DNA of 64,000 bases from Zoogloea sp. LCSB751 (GCF_002028455.1 NZ_MWUM01000003.1:124001-188000); one strand, 5' to 3'. Positions 41,235-51,709 are shown, counted from the stretch's first letter. Program-made: numbers and translations. Notes: generated by a model not told the origin, from the letters alone.

Positions 41235-43331
41235 CTACTCAGCCAATGCTTCGTTACTCGCATTCTGGGTCTGCGCGGCGAGCGGCAGGCGGACATCGAA
41301 TCTCGACCCTACTCCCACCTCGCTCTGCACCGTAAGGCTTCCCCCAAGTTCATTCACGTACTGCTGGGCCTCATAGGCTCCGACCCCCATCCCACTGGAC
41401 TTGGTCGTCTGGAACGGCTTGAACAGTTGCTCCCGGATGAAGGCGACCGACATACCCGACCCGGTATCCCGCACTGTAATACAGGCGAATTTACCCTCCT
41501 GGGATAGCTCGACTGACACACTACCATGCTCGGGGGTCGCGTCGAGGGCATTTTGCACGATGTGACCGAGTATTCGCTCGAGCCGCTCCGCATGCGCCAG
41601 CACTGCCAGATCCGGCGCACAACCGAGCAACCGGGGGCAAGGTTTGAACATGCGCTTGGACTGAACTACGTGTTCGACGACCCCTTTGAGCTGGACTGGC
41701 CGACGCTGATTGATCGGCGTCTTCTCCATCAACTGGGCCATCAGCCCCCGCATGCGCGTCTCCGCATGTCTTACGGTATCCAGCATATCTGCCTGGAATT
41801 CCGGATTGTCCTTGTGACGCTCCGCGTTGCGCAACATGAGCGAGAGCTGGGCGACCAGATTCTTCAAATCGTGGACGACAAAAGCCGACATCCGGTTGAA
41901 CGCATCGAACTTTCGCGCTTCGATCAAGGCCTCCGCCGTCTGCATGCGCGCAATGTAACTGGCAGCTTGCCGTCCGGCCATCTTGAGCAGATCGAGCACT
42001 TCCCAATTGACGTCCACCGGAGTCCGCGGCGTCAGGAGGATCACGAAACCCACCAGCACGCCCGAGGAAATCAGTGGCACGATCAACCACATGTCGGACA
42101 GCTCGGACGCCCAGGCCGGCATCGGCAGGCCCGCGCCCGACGACATGCCGCTGCGCATCTCCTGCAGATTCACCACCCACTCCCGCTCCAGCAGGAAGCG
42201 GCAGAGCTCCGAATCGGCCTGCTCGCGCACCCCGTAGTCAGGCATGTTGAGGCGCGCCTGCTGACTGTAACTGCCGTTCAGATCGCAAAGCCAGACCCCT
42301 CCCCCCGGACTCTCGACCAGATCCGCCAGCGCCTTGACCACCGACTCGCCGAGGCTCAAGCCATCGCCGGCCACCGATAGGGCCTGGGTCACACTAAGCC
42401 ACTCCTTTCGGTAGTCGTAGCGATACGCGAAGAAATGCTTGGCCAGCAGGACCCTCAGACGCGCCCGGAAGGCGCCCGAAACAACCAGCACACACAAGAA
42501 CAAAGCACCACTGAAGAGCAGTGCCAACTGGAGGGCCTCCCCCCATTCACCGCCAAAATAGCGCATGTAGTAGCCAGCACCGGCAATCAACAACAGATAC
42601 AGTCCGGAGCCAGCCAAGGCCGTCGAATGGAACACCACATGACGGGACACGGAAACCCGTAGCGTCCAGTCAGGATTCCGCGAAGCCGACACCGCCAGCA
42701 ATGGAATGGTCAGCGTGTGGGCAAAGCCTCGAACGCTCCATGTGACTGGATGAATGCGGCTGAACAGCAAGGTATCGGCGTACAGATAGACATCGAAAGC
42801 AAACAGGCTTCCCAGCGCGAGCGCCAGGGGCTTGATGCCCCAACGGTAGCGCTCGGGCACCGCCCGATAAAAGAGTTCGAGCAGAACCAGGCCGAACACC
42901 GAGGACAGAAGGGATGTTGCAGCCCAGGTTCGCATCGGGGTGCCATAAAGCGGCAACCCCAGGCTGAAGCAGAACACCCCACCCGCCGCCAGAGCCACGA
43001 CGGCGGACGCCCCTGGCCCCGGCCAGCGCGGCAGCTCGTTCTTTTCGCCATCGGCGGACGGCTGGGACAACAAGGCGACGAGAAAGCCAAACCAGGCCGC
43101 CAGGCGCAGAACATCGAAGAAGTTGGCCAGCTGGAACAACCATCCCCAACCCGACACCGAAAAGGCCCAGTTGGCGCCCGCCCACAAGGCCCCACCCACC
43201 GCGGCCGCGATCAGCAGGGCACCACGCTGCCCTTTCCTCCAGGCTACCGCCAGATACAGCCCGAACAACGCATGGACGATGGTCGCAAACGCGTAGCTCC
43301 AGACCGATACTTGGGACAGGACGGATTCCAT
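41235..43331 (-). CDS. prsK: XrtA/PEP-CTERM system histidine kinase PrsK
   Basis: The 698-residue kinase has nine or so N-terminal membrane helices (residues 1-300), a GAF-like sensor region (about 325-460) and the H-box AFVVHDLKNLVAQ. The ATP-binding N, G1 and G2 boxes follow (IVQNALDATPEHGS, DTGSGMS, GMGVGAYEAQQYV). The H-box with HDLKN is typical of PrsK. It should phosphorylate PrsR, encoded immediately downstream. The signal sensed is unknown. Confidence 0.94.
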   Translation of the reverse strand: MESVLSQVSVWSYAFATIVHALFGLYLAVAWRKGQRGALLIAAAVGGALWAGANWAFSVSGWGWLFQLANFFDVLRLAAWFGFLVALLSQPSADGEKNELPRWPGPGASAVVALAAGGVFCFSLGLPLYGTPMRTWAATSLLSSVFGLVLLELFYRAVPERYRWGIKPLALALGSLFAFDVYLYADTLLFSRIHPVTWSVRGFAHTLTIPLLAVSASRNPDWTLRVSVSRHVVFHSTALAGSGLYLLLIAGAGYYMRYFGGEWGEALQLALLFSGALFLCVLVVSGAFRARLRVLLAKHFFAYRYDYRKEWLSVTQALSVAGDGLSLGESVVKALADLVESPGGGVWLCDLNGSYSQQARLNMPDYGVREQADSELCRFLLEREWVVNLQEMRSGMSSGAGLPMPAWASELSDMWLIVPLISSGVLVGFVILLTPRTPVDVNWEVLDLLKMAGRQAASYIARMQTAEALIEARKFDAFNRMSAFVVHDLKNLVAQLSLMLRNAERHKDNPEFQADMLDTVRHAETRMRGLMAQLMEKTPINQRRPVQLKGVVEHVVQSKRMFKPCPRLLGCAPDLAVLAHAERLERILGHIVQNALDATPEHGSVSVELSQEGKFACITVRDTGSGMSVAFIREQLFKPFQTTKSSGMGVGAYEAQQYVNELGGSLTVQSEVGVGSRFDVRLPLAAQTQNASNEALAE

Positions 43332-43418
43332 CGGCTCTCAGCAGAAAAGCATGCGCTCCTGACATGCGGGAGCACCGCAACTCACCCCGTCAGGAGTGAA
43401 AACAACGCAATGGAACGA

Positions 43419-44804
43419 TCAATGCGCTCCGTCACCCGTCAATACCACCCGAACAGTCTCAAACAACACCACGGTATCCAGGAACAGCGTGTGATTCTTC
43501 ACGTAGTAGAGATCGTACTGCAGTTTGTTGATCGCATCATCCACAGAGGAGCCGTACTGGTAACGGACCTGGGCCCAGCCGGTCACCCCCGGTTTGACAC
43601 AATGGCGGACCGCATAGAACGGAATGTCGCGGGTCAGCTGGTCGACGAAGAAGGGACGTTCGGGCCGCGGCCCCACCAGACTCATGTCACCCTTCAGAAC
43701 ATTGAACAGCTGCGGCAACTCGTCGATACGCACCTTGCGAATGAAACGCCCGATCCGGGTGACTCGGTCGTCGTTGGCTGACGCCCACCGCGGCTTGCCA
43801 TCCCGCTCCGCATCCCGGCGCATGCTGCGGAACTTGGTGACCTTGAACAGACGGCCGCCGAGGCCGACACGCTCCTGGCGATAGAACACCGGGGCACCAT
43901 CCTCGATCACGATGGCCAGCGCCGCCAGGACCATGACCGGCGCGGCAAGGATGAGCAGGCCGAGGGAGGCCACGATATCGAAGATCCGCTTCACCAGCGT
44001 ACGCCCCCAGCCTTGCCGGAAACCTTCGCCGTAAATCAGCCAGCTGGCGCGCAGGGAGTCGATACGCACCTGACCGCGCACCCGCTCGAAGAAGCTCGAC
44101 AGATCCAGGACCTTGATGCCCGCCATCTTGCAGTCGAGCAGTTCGCGAAGCGGGATGACGCCCCCCCGACGCTCCTTGACCGCAACGATGATCTCATTGA
44201 CCCGCAGCTGATTGGCGGCGGCCAGCAGACTGCCATCGAAATGGACGATCCGCTTCGGGTCGACCCTCACCTCGTCATTGCTGCCCGCCGGATAGAAACC
44301 CACCACCTGCAAGCTGGCATTGGCGGGATGCGTCAGCGCATGTTCGACTGCAACAGCGTCCGCCCCCGTCCCGATTACCATGATTCTCTTGACCAAAACC
44401 CCTGCCCCTGCACGCCGAACTGCAAATCCCCGCGCGGCGACCACCAGCCCCAACAGGGCAATGACATTCAATTCCATCGCCTCATGGGCGAAAACACCCC
44501 ACGGCAACACCCGAAAAACACCATAAGCCACCGGAACGCTCAACACGATGGAAATGGCAACACGCATCAAGGTTTCGCGCCATTCGCCGCCGAAGCCGGT
44601 CCTGTAAAGACCGAGGGCTCCGTTGAGAATCATCATTGCCGCCGCAAACACAAGCGCAGACGGCACGACTGAGAACAGGAGCTCCCCGTCGACCTTATCC
44701 TGAACCACGAACACGACAATCACCGCAACAAACAGCAACAGCGCATCGAACAGCAGCTGCAACACAGTGTTGGAAGGTACGTAATGATTGAAGAGTTTCA
44801 GCAT
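43419..44804 (-). CDS. epsB: XrtA/PEP-CTERM sugar transferase EpsB type (polyprenyl glycosylphosphotransferase)
   Basis: The roughly 461-residue membrane enzyme loads the first sugar phosphate on undecaprenyl phosphate for exopolysaccharide synthesis. It has four N-terminal helices, a nucleotide-binding-like middle (IMVIGTGADAVAVEHAL) and the C-terminal bacterial sugar transferase domain (KRIFDIVASLGLL, FYRQERVGLGG, FRSMRRDAE, DELPQLFNVLKGDMSLVGPRP). I chose the ATG at 44804 (MLKLFNHY); a second ATG lies at 44840. It is upstream of prsK, as in other XrtA loci. Confidence 0.92.
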   Translation of the reverse strand: MLKLFNHYVPSNTVLQLLFDALLLFVAVIVVFVVQDKVDGELLFSVVPSALVFAAAMMILNGALGLYRTGFGGEWRETLMRVAISIVLSVPVAYGVFRVLPWGVFAHEAMELNVIALLGLVVAARGFAVRRAGAGVLVKRIMVIGTGADAVAVEHALTHPANASLQVVGFYPAGSNDEVRVDPKRIVHFDGSLLAAANQLRVNEIIVAVKERRGGVIPLRELLDCKMAGIKVLDLSSFFERVRGQVRIDSLRASWLIYGEGFRQGWGRTLVKRIFDIVASLGLLILAAPVMVLAALAIVIEDGAPVFYRQERVGLGGRLFKVTKFRSMRRDAERDGKPRWASANDDRVTRIGRFIRKVRIDELPQLFNVLKGDMSLVGPRPERPFFVDQLTRDIPFYAVRHCVKPGVTGWAQVRYQYGSSVDDAINKLQYDLYYVKNHTLFLDTVVLFETVRVVLTGDGAH

Positions 44805-44840
44805 CTCGAGCCCCGGTCGATTTTCAATACGGCCGTCCAT

Positions 44841-45218
44841 GCAAATTAGATGAAGCGGTCAAACGCAGACGCTTTCACACCCGGAAAAAAGCAGCACATT
44901 ATCTATGAAGACGGCGTGAAGGTCATGCCGATTGTGCACTGCAAATTTGCCAAATGCGTGAAACTCCGCGCACTCGAACGATAGCCCTCGGCGCTGGAAA
45001 CACCCGTGATACCTGTCACGGGGGAAAATACATTTCGGCTGGCGCGGTGCCCACAACGGGCTGAAGGATGGGCCGAAATTATATGAAGGGGACTCTAAAC
45101 CCCACCCTAAATATTTGAATAAAAACAATTAAAACAAAATTATCACTTATTTCATTTCTCTGAAGCAGGAATTCAGACACCCCGCAAATTTCAGCACAAA
45201 CGCATACACCTCAAAACA
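44841..45218. other. AT-richer intergenic region between epsB and kup
   Basis: No gene is supported in this 378-base gap, which is clearly AT-richer than its surroundings, especially 45100-45160. An inverted repeat CCCGTGA/TCACGGG lies at 45003-45009 and 45016-45022 and may be an operator. I looked for a -24/-12 sigma54 promoter for epsB, expected if PrsR controls it, and found no convincing match. Confidence 0.6.
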
Positions 45219-47114
45219 TCACAGCTCGATTTGAGTGCCAAACTCGACAACCCGGTTGGCCGGGATGCAGAAAAAATCGGCGGCACTGTGCGCATTTCTG
45301 AAAAGCAGGATGAACAAGCGCTCACGCCACAGGCCGAGGGAAGACCCGGTCCTCGGGATCAGCGTTTCCCGTCCCAGGAAGAACGAGGACTCCATCAACT
45401 CGAAAGGCAGGCCCTGGCTTTCGCACATGGCCAGCGCAGCGGGAATGTCCGGGTCGTCCTTGAAACCATAGCGGACGAAGACCCGATAAAAACCGAAATC
45501 CAGCTCCTCTACCTTGACCCGCTCCGTGTCGGGCACGAAGGGGATGTCGTCGGTCACCACATTCACCAGCACCACCCGCGCATGCAGGACCTTGTTGTGC
45601 AAGAGGTTGTGCAGCAGTGCCCGGGGCACACCCTCCGGCGCGGTGGTCATGAACACACCGGTTCCCGGGACACGCAGGGGGGGATCGTGGAACATGGACT
45701 GGATGAACAGGTCGAGGGGCATCGTGTCGAGCCGCATGCGCTCCGATAGCGCCGCCCGCCCCTTCTTCCAGGTCATCAGCAGCGTATGGACCGCCAGCCC
45801 CATGGCCAGCGGAAACCAGCCACCATCGAAGATCTTGACGCTGTTTGCAGCAAAGAAGCCGAAATCGACGGTAAAAAACAAGGCCAGAAAAGCCACTGCC
45901 GGTGCCCAGCGCCACTGCCACAGGGCACGCACCACCACGAAGGCGAGCACCGTGTCGATCATCATCGTCAGCGTCACGGCGATGCCGTAGGCCGAGGCCA
46001 GTGCGCTCGACGAGCGGAAGCCGATCACCAGTGCAACCACCGCCCCCAGCAGCAACCAGTTCACATTGGGCACGTAGATCTGCCCCATCTCCTTGTCGGA
46101 GGTATGAATCACGTGGATACGTGGTGAATACCCCAACTGCACGGCCTGCTTGGTCAGCGAGAAGGCCCCCGAGATCACGGCCTGGGAGGCAATGATGGTG
46201 GCCAGTGTCGACAGCCCCACCATCGGCAGCAGCAATGGCTCCGGAACCAGCCGGTAGAAGGGGTTGGCCACCGCCGACGGGTCATCGAGGATCAGCGCCC
46301 CTTGTCCCAGGTAGTTGAGGTACAGGGCCGGAAACACATAACCGAACCACGCCACCTTGATCGGACGCCGGCCGAAGTGGCCCATGTCGGCATACAAGGC
46401 CTCACCGCCGGTGATTGCCAGCACCACCGCCCCCAGGGCCAGGAAGCCGATCCAGTGGTTGTCGGCAAAAAAACTCACCGCGTAAACGGGATTGATGGCC
46501 CGCAGCACATCCGGGTGGCGCGTGATGTTCATCACGCCGAGCACACCGAGGGTCGTGAACCAGAACAGCATCACCGGGCCGAATACGGCCCCCACCCTGG
46601 CCGTTCCCTTGCTTTGGATCACGAACAGGCCGATCAGCACGAGCAACGAGATCGGCAATACATAGGGCTTGAACGCAGGTGTCACCACCTCAAGGCCTTC
46701 GACCGCCGACAACACCGAAATGGCCGGCGTGATCACCCCGTCCCCATAGAACAACGCGGCACCGAACAACCCCAGGCCGGCCATCGCCGACCCCAGGCGC
46801 GGCGACTTGCTGGTGCGCAGGGCCAGGGAAGTCAGGGCCATGATGCCGCCTTCGCCCCGGTTGTCGGCCCGCATGATGTACACCACATACTTGAGGGATA
46901 CGACGATGGTCAGCGCCCAGAACACCAGGGACAGAATACCCAGCACATTGTCGGGGGTCACCGGTACCGCGTGAGGGCCGTTGAAGACCTCCTTCATCGT
47001 GTACAACGGACTGGTACCGATATCGCCGAACACCACCCCCATCGCCGCCAGTGCAACCGGCAGAACCTGCATGCGGGACTGCTTCTCTTGCCCGGTGGCA
47101 AGCACTGTACTCAT
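45219..47114 (-). CDS. kup: Low-affinity K+ transporter Kup
   Basis: The 631-residue KUP/HAK protein imports potassium with protons. It has about 12 membrane helices, starting with the signature GVVFGDIGTSPLYTMKE and including GDGVITPAISVLSA and GGEALYADMGHFG, then a soluble C-terminal domain. I chose the ATG at 47114 because AGGAG lies 7 bases upstream; the frame extends to 47216 without conserved sequence. It is monocistronic here. Confidence 0.96.
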   Translation of the reverse strand: MSTVLATGQEKQSRMQVLPVALAAMGVVFGDIGTSPLYTMKEVFNGPHAVPVTPDNVLGILSLVFWALTIVVSLKYVVYIMRADNRGEGGIMALTSLALRTSKSPRLGSAMAGLGLFGAALFYGDGVITPAISVLSAVEGLEVVTPAFKPYVLPISLLVLIGLFVIQSKGTARVGAVFGPVMLFWFTTLGVLGVMNITRHPDVLRAINPVYAVSFFADNHWIGFLALGAVVLAITGGEALYADMGHFGRRPIKVAWFGYVFPALYLNYLGQGALILDDPSAVANPFYRLVPEPLLLPMVGLSTLATIIASQAVISGAFSLTKQAVQLGYSPRIHVIHTSDKEMGQIYVPNVNWLLLGAVVALVIGFRSSSALASAYGIAVTLTMMIDTVLAFVVVRALWQWRWAPAVAFLALFFTVDFGFFAANSVKIFDGGWFPLAMGLAVHTLLMTWKKGRAALSERMRLDTMPLDLFIQSMFHDPPLRVPGTGVFMTTAPEGVPRALLHNLLHNKVLHARVVLVNVVTDDIPFVPDTERVKVEELDFGFYRVFVRYGFKDDPDIPAALAMCESQGLPFELMESSFFLGRETLIPRTGSSLGLWRERLFILLFRNAHSAADFFCIPANRVVEFGTQIEL

Positions 47115-47299
47115 ACAGCTCTCCTGAAACACCTGTGGGCGAATCGACCGATCCGCCCCGGTAACTCGCCGCCGACGGCGCGTAATCGGCCATCCTGCCC
47201 CCGTGGGCGGGCCCATCGACGACGCCCAGCCACGCTCGGGGCCGAGATACTACCGCATTGCAACAAGAGCCGGAGGCAGAACGCGCCGGAAAGGAAGAC

Positions 47300-48166
47300 T
47301 CATGCCGACGGCAGCTCGAAACTGACGGCGACATCCGCCGGAGCCGCAGTGTAGGGTGCGGAGGTGACGAGGAGGTCGGCACCGGCAGCCACGAAAGCCG
47401 CCGCATTGTCCGCCTTCACGCCCCCGGCGGCGGCCAGCAGCGGCGCCCCGCGCCCGTTCGGTGCCAGGGCATTCACCAGCTGGCGGCACTCCGCCACCTG
47501 CCCGACAGAGAACTTCTCGAGTTGCAGCACATCGGCCCCCGCCCGGGCCCATTCGGCAGCCTCCGCAACACTGCCGACCTCCACAACGATCTTCTTCTCC
47601 GGCTCTCGGGCGCGCAGCCGTTTAACGGTCTGTGCCGGCGTCTCGGCCAGAAACAGGCGGTGCTCGGCGAACACCAGCAGGGATTCGGACAATCCCAGGC
47701 GGTGGATGGTCGCCCCGCCGGCGCGAACCGCCTTCACCGACATGGCCTTCGCTCCCGGCACGTTCTTTCGCGTACATGCCACCGCGACCCGCCTTCCGCC
47801 CGCCTCGGCCGCCTTGACGATGGCCGCTGCCGCCGTCGCCAGTCCGCTGGCCCATTCCATCAGGACCTGCCCGGTTTTCCAGGCGGCATGCAGGGAATCG
47901 GCGGTGCCTTCGGCTTCGAGCAGCAGACGCCCCGCCTCCACGTGGCTCCCTGAAGACACCCACAGGCGCGCCCGCGCCCCGGCCAGCTCAAAAAGGCGTG
48001 TCGCCTCCTCGGAACCACACACGGTCATCGCGCCCCGCGCACGGAAGACCACTCGCCCCTCCCGCACACCGATCCCCAGCGATACGGTGGTCAGATCACC
48101 GCAGGACACATCATCGGCCAGCAACGCAAGAAGGGTCGCGTCCGGCAAGTTGAACGAAGACATCAT
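47300..48166 (-). CDS. modD: ModD-type protein (quinolinate phosphoribosyltransferase family)
   Basis: The 288-residue protein belongs to the NadC/ModD superfamily: DDVSCGDLTT near the start, ACTRKNVPGAKAMSVKAVRAGG and the C-terminal LLAAAGGVKADNAAAF. The active-site arginine pattern is closer to ModD, found in molybdenum-transport operons, than to NadC (TRKTxPGLR in NadC, NVPGAKA here). Its own role is unproven. No mod transporter genes are adjacent. GGGAG precedes the ATG at 48166. Confidence 0.85.
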   Translation of the reverse strand: MMSSFNLPDATLLALLADDVSCGDLTTVSLGIGVREGRVVFRARGAMTVCGSEEATRLFELAGARARLWVSSGSHVEAGRLLLEAEGTADSLHAAWKTGQVLMEWASGLATAAAAIVKAAEAGGRRVAVACTRKNVPGAKAMSVKAVRAGGATIHRLGLSESLLVFAEHRLFLAETPAQTVKRLRAREPEKKIVVEVGSVAEAAEWARAGADVLQLEKFSVGQVAECRQLVNALAPNGRGAPLLAAAGGVKADNAAAFVAAGADLLVTSAPYTAAPADVAVSFELPSA

Positions 48167-48399
48167 CGAGGCTCCCGAAATCGAAGGCACTGACAGAACG
48201 AAGATGGCCGATCATACTCGCCGGTCGGTTTAATGCCGCTGCTGCGGAGTACGCCACATCCTCCCGACAGATGTCCTCCATCACGAAATGGGCAACGCTA
48301 CAATGACGGCGACTTGCCGCACGGAACCCGGGTTTGCACAGAAACGCCCTTGACCGCCATCGGCTTTCGACAACAGCAACCCGACACCGCAGACAGCCA

Positions 48400-51300
48400 A
48401 TGCCTTTTTCCCAGCGGATACCGCAGATCGCCGGAATTGCCGTCGCCTACGCGATATGCGGCCTGATCGCGCTCCATATCGCGATCCCGCCCGGCTACGT
48501 CGCCCCGCTCTATCCGCCAGCCGGCATCGCCCTGGCCGCCATGCTGATCCATGGCCGGCGCATCTGGCCGGCCATCTTCATCGGCGCAGCCATCACCAAT
48601 GTGGAAGCGGTGATGCGCGCGGGGCTCGGGGGCATCAACTGGATCATGCCCCTGTGCGTCGGCACCGGCGCCGTTCTGCAAGCCTTCGTCGGGGTCGCCC
48701 TGGTCCGCCGCTGGATCGGTTTTCCCAATCCCCTCGACAGTGCCGGCGCCATCCTGCGCCTGTTCTTCCTGGCGGCCCCGCTCAGCTGCGTGGTCAGCGC
48801 CAGCATCGGCGTCGGCGCCCTGTCCCTGCTCGGCTCCGTTCCTGAGCACGATGCCGTCTTCAGCTGGTGGAACTGGTGGGCCGGCGACGCCATCGGCATC
48901 CTCATCGCCTGTCCGCTGATCTTCGCCTTCTGGGGCCAGCCCCGCCGGGACTGGGCGCCGCGCCGCCTGGGCCTGGTGATTCCCATGTGCATCGCCCTGT
49001 TCCTGCTGGTCGGCCTGGAGGTGCAGATCGGCCAGTGGGAACGCCAGCGCCTGCAATCCCGTTTCGAAAGCGACGCCCATTTTCTCTCCAACCTGCTGAC
49101 CAGCCGTTTTTCCGATTACCAGTCGGTCCTGCAGTCCGCCGAACGGGTGATGGTCGCCGCCCCCGGGCTGGACGACGAAGGCTTCCAGCAGTTCGCCGCA
49201 TCCTGGCTCTCCCGCCTTGGCGGACTGCAGGCCATCGGCTGGATCCCCCGCGTGCCGGGTAACCAGCGTCAGGCCTTCGAACGCTCGGCCCGCGCTGCGG
49301 TAGAGGGCGGCAACTTCGACATTCTCGACCGCGGCCCCTCCAACGAACTCTATCCGGCAGAGCCTCGTCCCGAGTACTACCCGATCCGTTTCATCGCCCC
49401 CCTTTCGCCCAACCTGCGGACCCTCGGCGTCGATGTATCCACCATCCCGGCCAGTGCCGAAGCCATTCTGCGCACCAGCACCGACGGTCAGGCGGCCGCC
49501 TCCAGGGCCTTCGAACTGACCCAGGAGACGGAGGGGATGGCCGGCGTCGTGCTCTACCAGCGGACCAGCCATCGCGGCCAGCTGCCGCCGGCCAGCCCCG
49601 ACGGCTTCGTCTTCATCGCGCTGCGGATTGCCGACAGCGTGGACAGCGCCCTGCACGGGCACGAGATTCCCGGCATCGGCTACTGCCTCACGGAGAATGT
49701 CCGCGGCACGAAGTTCGGCCACCACCTCGCCGGCCAGCAATCCTGCCCCCCGGCCGGCGAGCCCGGCGCGAACGGTCTCACCCCGTGGGTTGAGCCGATC
49801 GATATCGGCGGGCAGAGCTGGACACTCACGCTCACCACCGATTCAAGTTACGCCTTCCGCCACCGGGGCTGGGAGGCCTGGACCCTGCTCGCCATCGGCC
49901 TGCTGAGCACCGGCACCCTGGGGGCCTTCCTGCTCGCCACCACTGGGCGGGCCCGGCGCATCGAAGAGCTGGTGGACCGGCGGACCACCGAGCTGGCCGA
50001 CGCGGGCCGTCGCCTGATCGACCAGCAGGCCATGCTCACCCACGCCGAACGGATCGCCCACCTCGGCAGCTGGGAGGCCGACCCGGCAAACGACCGCAAC
50101 CACTGGTCCACCGAGCTGTACCGCATTCTCGGCGTCCCGGCCGACACCGCGAGCACGCTACCGAACTTCCTTGCCGCCATTCATCCGGACGACCGCCAGC
50201 TGCTGCAGGACACCCTCGACAGGGTCCAGCACGGACAGGCCGGCGCCAACCTGGACATCCGCCTGGCGGAGGCTGGCCGGAAAGGCCGCATCGTGCACGT
50301 CAGCATCGAGGCCACACCGGCTGCCAACGGAGCGCGCACCTTGCGCGGCACCGTACAGGACGTCTCCGAAAGCCGCGCCGCGGAAGCCCACATCCATTAC
50401 CTGGCCCACTACGACACCCTGACCGGCCTGCCCAACCGCAGCCTGTGGGTCAATCGTGCCGAGCAGGCACTGGCCTTCGCGCGGCGCAACAACACCTGCG
50501 TCGGCGTGCTGTTCCTCGATCTGGACAACTTCAAGAAGGTCAACGACACCCTCGGCCATCCGACCGGCGACCGTCTGTTGTCGGCCGCCGCCAAACGCCT
50601 GTCCCAATGCCTGCGCGACGAAGACGTGCTGGCCCGTCTCGGCGGCGACGAATTCGTCGTCCTGCTGCCCCAGCTGTCCCGCAGCGGCGATGCCGCCACC
50701 GTGGCCCGCAAGCTGCTGGACAGCTTGCTCACGCCCTTCGACATCGACGGCCAGGAGCTCACCGTCAGCACCAGCATCGGCATCGCCCTCGCCCCCGACA
50801 ACGGTACCGACGTGGACGGGCTGCTGAAGCATGCGGACACGGCCATGTACGACGCCAAGAACGAAGGGCGCAACGACTTCCGCTTCTTCACGCCGGACAT
50901 GAACAGCCGCGCCTACGCCCGCCTGATGCTCGAGAACGCGCTGCGGCGGGCCATCGAGCGCAACGAACTGATCCTCGAATACCAGCCCCAGTGGGAAATG
51001 CCCGGCAAGCGCCTGATCGGCGTCGAGGCCCTGGTGCGCTGGGACAGCCCGGACCGCGGCCGGGTCCCGCCGGGCGAATTCATCCCCCTCGCCGAGGAAA
51101 CCGGCCTGATCCACGCCATCAGCGACTGGGTACTGCACGAAGCCGCACGCCAGCAGGCCGCCTGGCGCGATGCAGGCCTGCCCGCGCTGACCGTCGCCAT
51201 CAACATCTCGGCCCTGCAGTTCCGCCGCCCGGGTTTCATCGACCGGCTCCGCCACGCGCTGAATCACTGGAAGATCCCGCCCGGCAGCTTCGAACTCGAG

Positions 51301-51708
51301 ATCACCGAAAGCGCGCTGATGCAGCCCAGCAGCGAAACCGAGCAGCAGTTCGCCACCCTGCGCAACCTGGGGGTCGGCCTCGCGCTGGACGATTTCGGCA
51401 CCGGCTATTCGAACCTGTCCAACCTCAAGCGCTTGCCACTGACCCGCCTGAAGATCGACCGCTCCTTCGTACAGGATCTGCCCGGCGACCCGGAAGACGC
51501 CGCGATTGCCGCCGCAACCCTGTCGATCGCCCGCGACTTGGGCCTTGAAGTCGTCGCCGAAGGCGTCGAGACCGAAGCCCAGCGCGACTTCCTGCTCGAA
51601 CGTCAGTGCCGCGTGATGCAGGGCTTCCTGTTCGCGCGGCCGCTCCCGGCGGTGGACATCACCCGCCTGCTGCGGGCGGAAGCAGAACACAGCCCCGTGC
51701 TGGCCTGA
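48400..51708 (+). CDS. MASE1-CHASE-PAS-GGDEF-EAL cyclic di-GMP protein
   Basis: The roughly 1100-residue membrane protein has an N-terminal MASE1 sensor (LYPPAGIALAAMLIHGRRIWP and several helices), a periplasmic CHASE domain (residues about 215-420), a further helix, and a PAS domain (AERIAHLGSWEADP). GGDEF then EAL complete it. The cyclase motif RLGGDEFVVL is intact, and so are the EAL residues (VEALVRW, FGTGYSNLSNLKRLP, DRSFVQDL). It could therefore both make and break c-di-GMP. I chose the ATG at 48400. It ends one base from the convergent response regulator gene. Confidence 0.93.
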   Translation: MPFSQRIPQIAGIAVAYAICGLIALHIAIPPGYVAPLYPPAGIALAAMLIHGRRIWPAIFIGAAITNVEAVMRAGLGGINWIMPLCVGTGAVLQAFVGVALVRRWIGFPNPLDSAGAILRLFFLAAPLSCVVSASIGVGALSLLGSVPEHDAVFSWWNWWAGDAIGILIACPLIFAFWGQPRRDWAPRRLGLVIPMCIALFLLVGLEVQIGQWERQRLQSRFESDAHFLSNLLTSRFSDYQSVLQSAERVMVAAPGLDDEGFQQFAASWLSRLGGLQAIGWIPRVPGNQRQAFERSARAAVEGGNFDILDRGPSNELYPAEPRPEYYPIRFIAPLSPNLRTLGVDVSTIPASAEAILRTSTDGQAAASRAFELTQETEGMAGVVLYQRTSHRGQLPPASPDGFVFIALRIADSVDSALHGHEIPGIGYCLTENVRGTKFGHHLAGQQSCPPAGEPGANGLTPWVEPIDIGGQSWTLTLTTDSSYAFRHRGWEAWTLLAIGLLSTGTLGAFLLATTGRARRIEELVDRRTTELADAGRRLIDQQAMLTHAERIAHLGSWEADPANDRNHWSTELYRILGVPADTASTLPNFLAAIHPDDRQLLQDTLDRVQHGQAGANLDIRLAEAGRKGRIVHVSIEATPAANGARTLRGTVQDVSESRAAEAHIHYLAHYDTLTGLPNRSLWVNRAEQALAFARRNNTCVGVLFLDLDNFKKVNDTLGHPTGDRLLSAAAKRLSQCLRDEDVLARLGGDEFVVLLPQLSRSGDAATVARKLLDSLLTPFDIDGQELTVSTSIGIALAPDNGTDVDGLLKHADTAMYDAKNEGRNDFRFFTPDMNSRAYARLMLENALRRAIERNELILEYQPQWEMPGKRLIGVEALVRWDSPDRGRVPPGEFIPLAEETGLIHAISDWVLHEAARQQAAWRDAGLPALTVAINISALQFRRPGFIDRLRHALNHWKIPPGSFELEITESALMQPSSETEQQFATLRNLGVGLALDDFGTGYSNLSNLKRLPLTRLKIDRSFVQDLPGDPEDAAIAAATLSIARDLGLEVVAEGVETEAQRDFLLERQCRVMQGFLFARPLPAVDITRLLRAEAEHSPVLA

Positions 51709-51709
51709 A

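Noticed and set aside
44805..45218. Sigma54 promoter for epsB
   Set aside because: Several GC-N-CC spacings were inspected, but none has both the GG and GC elements at the right distance with consensus flanks.
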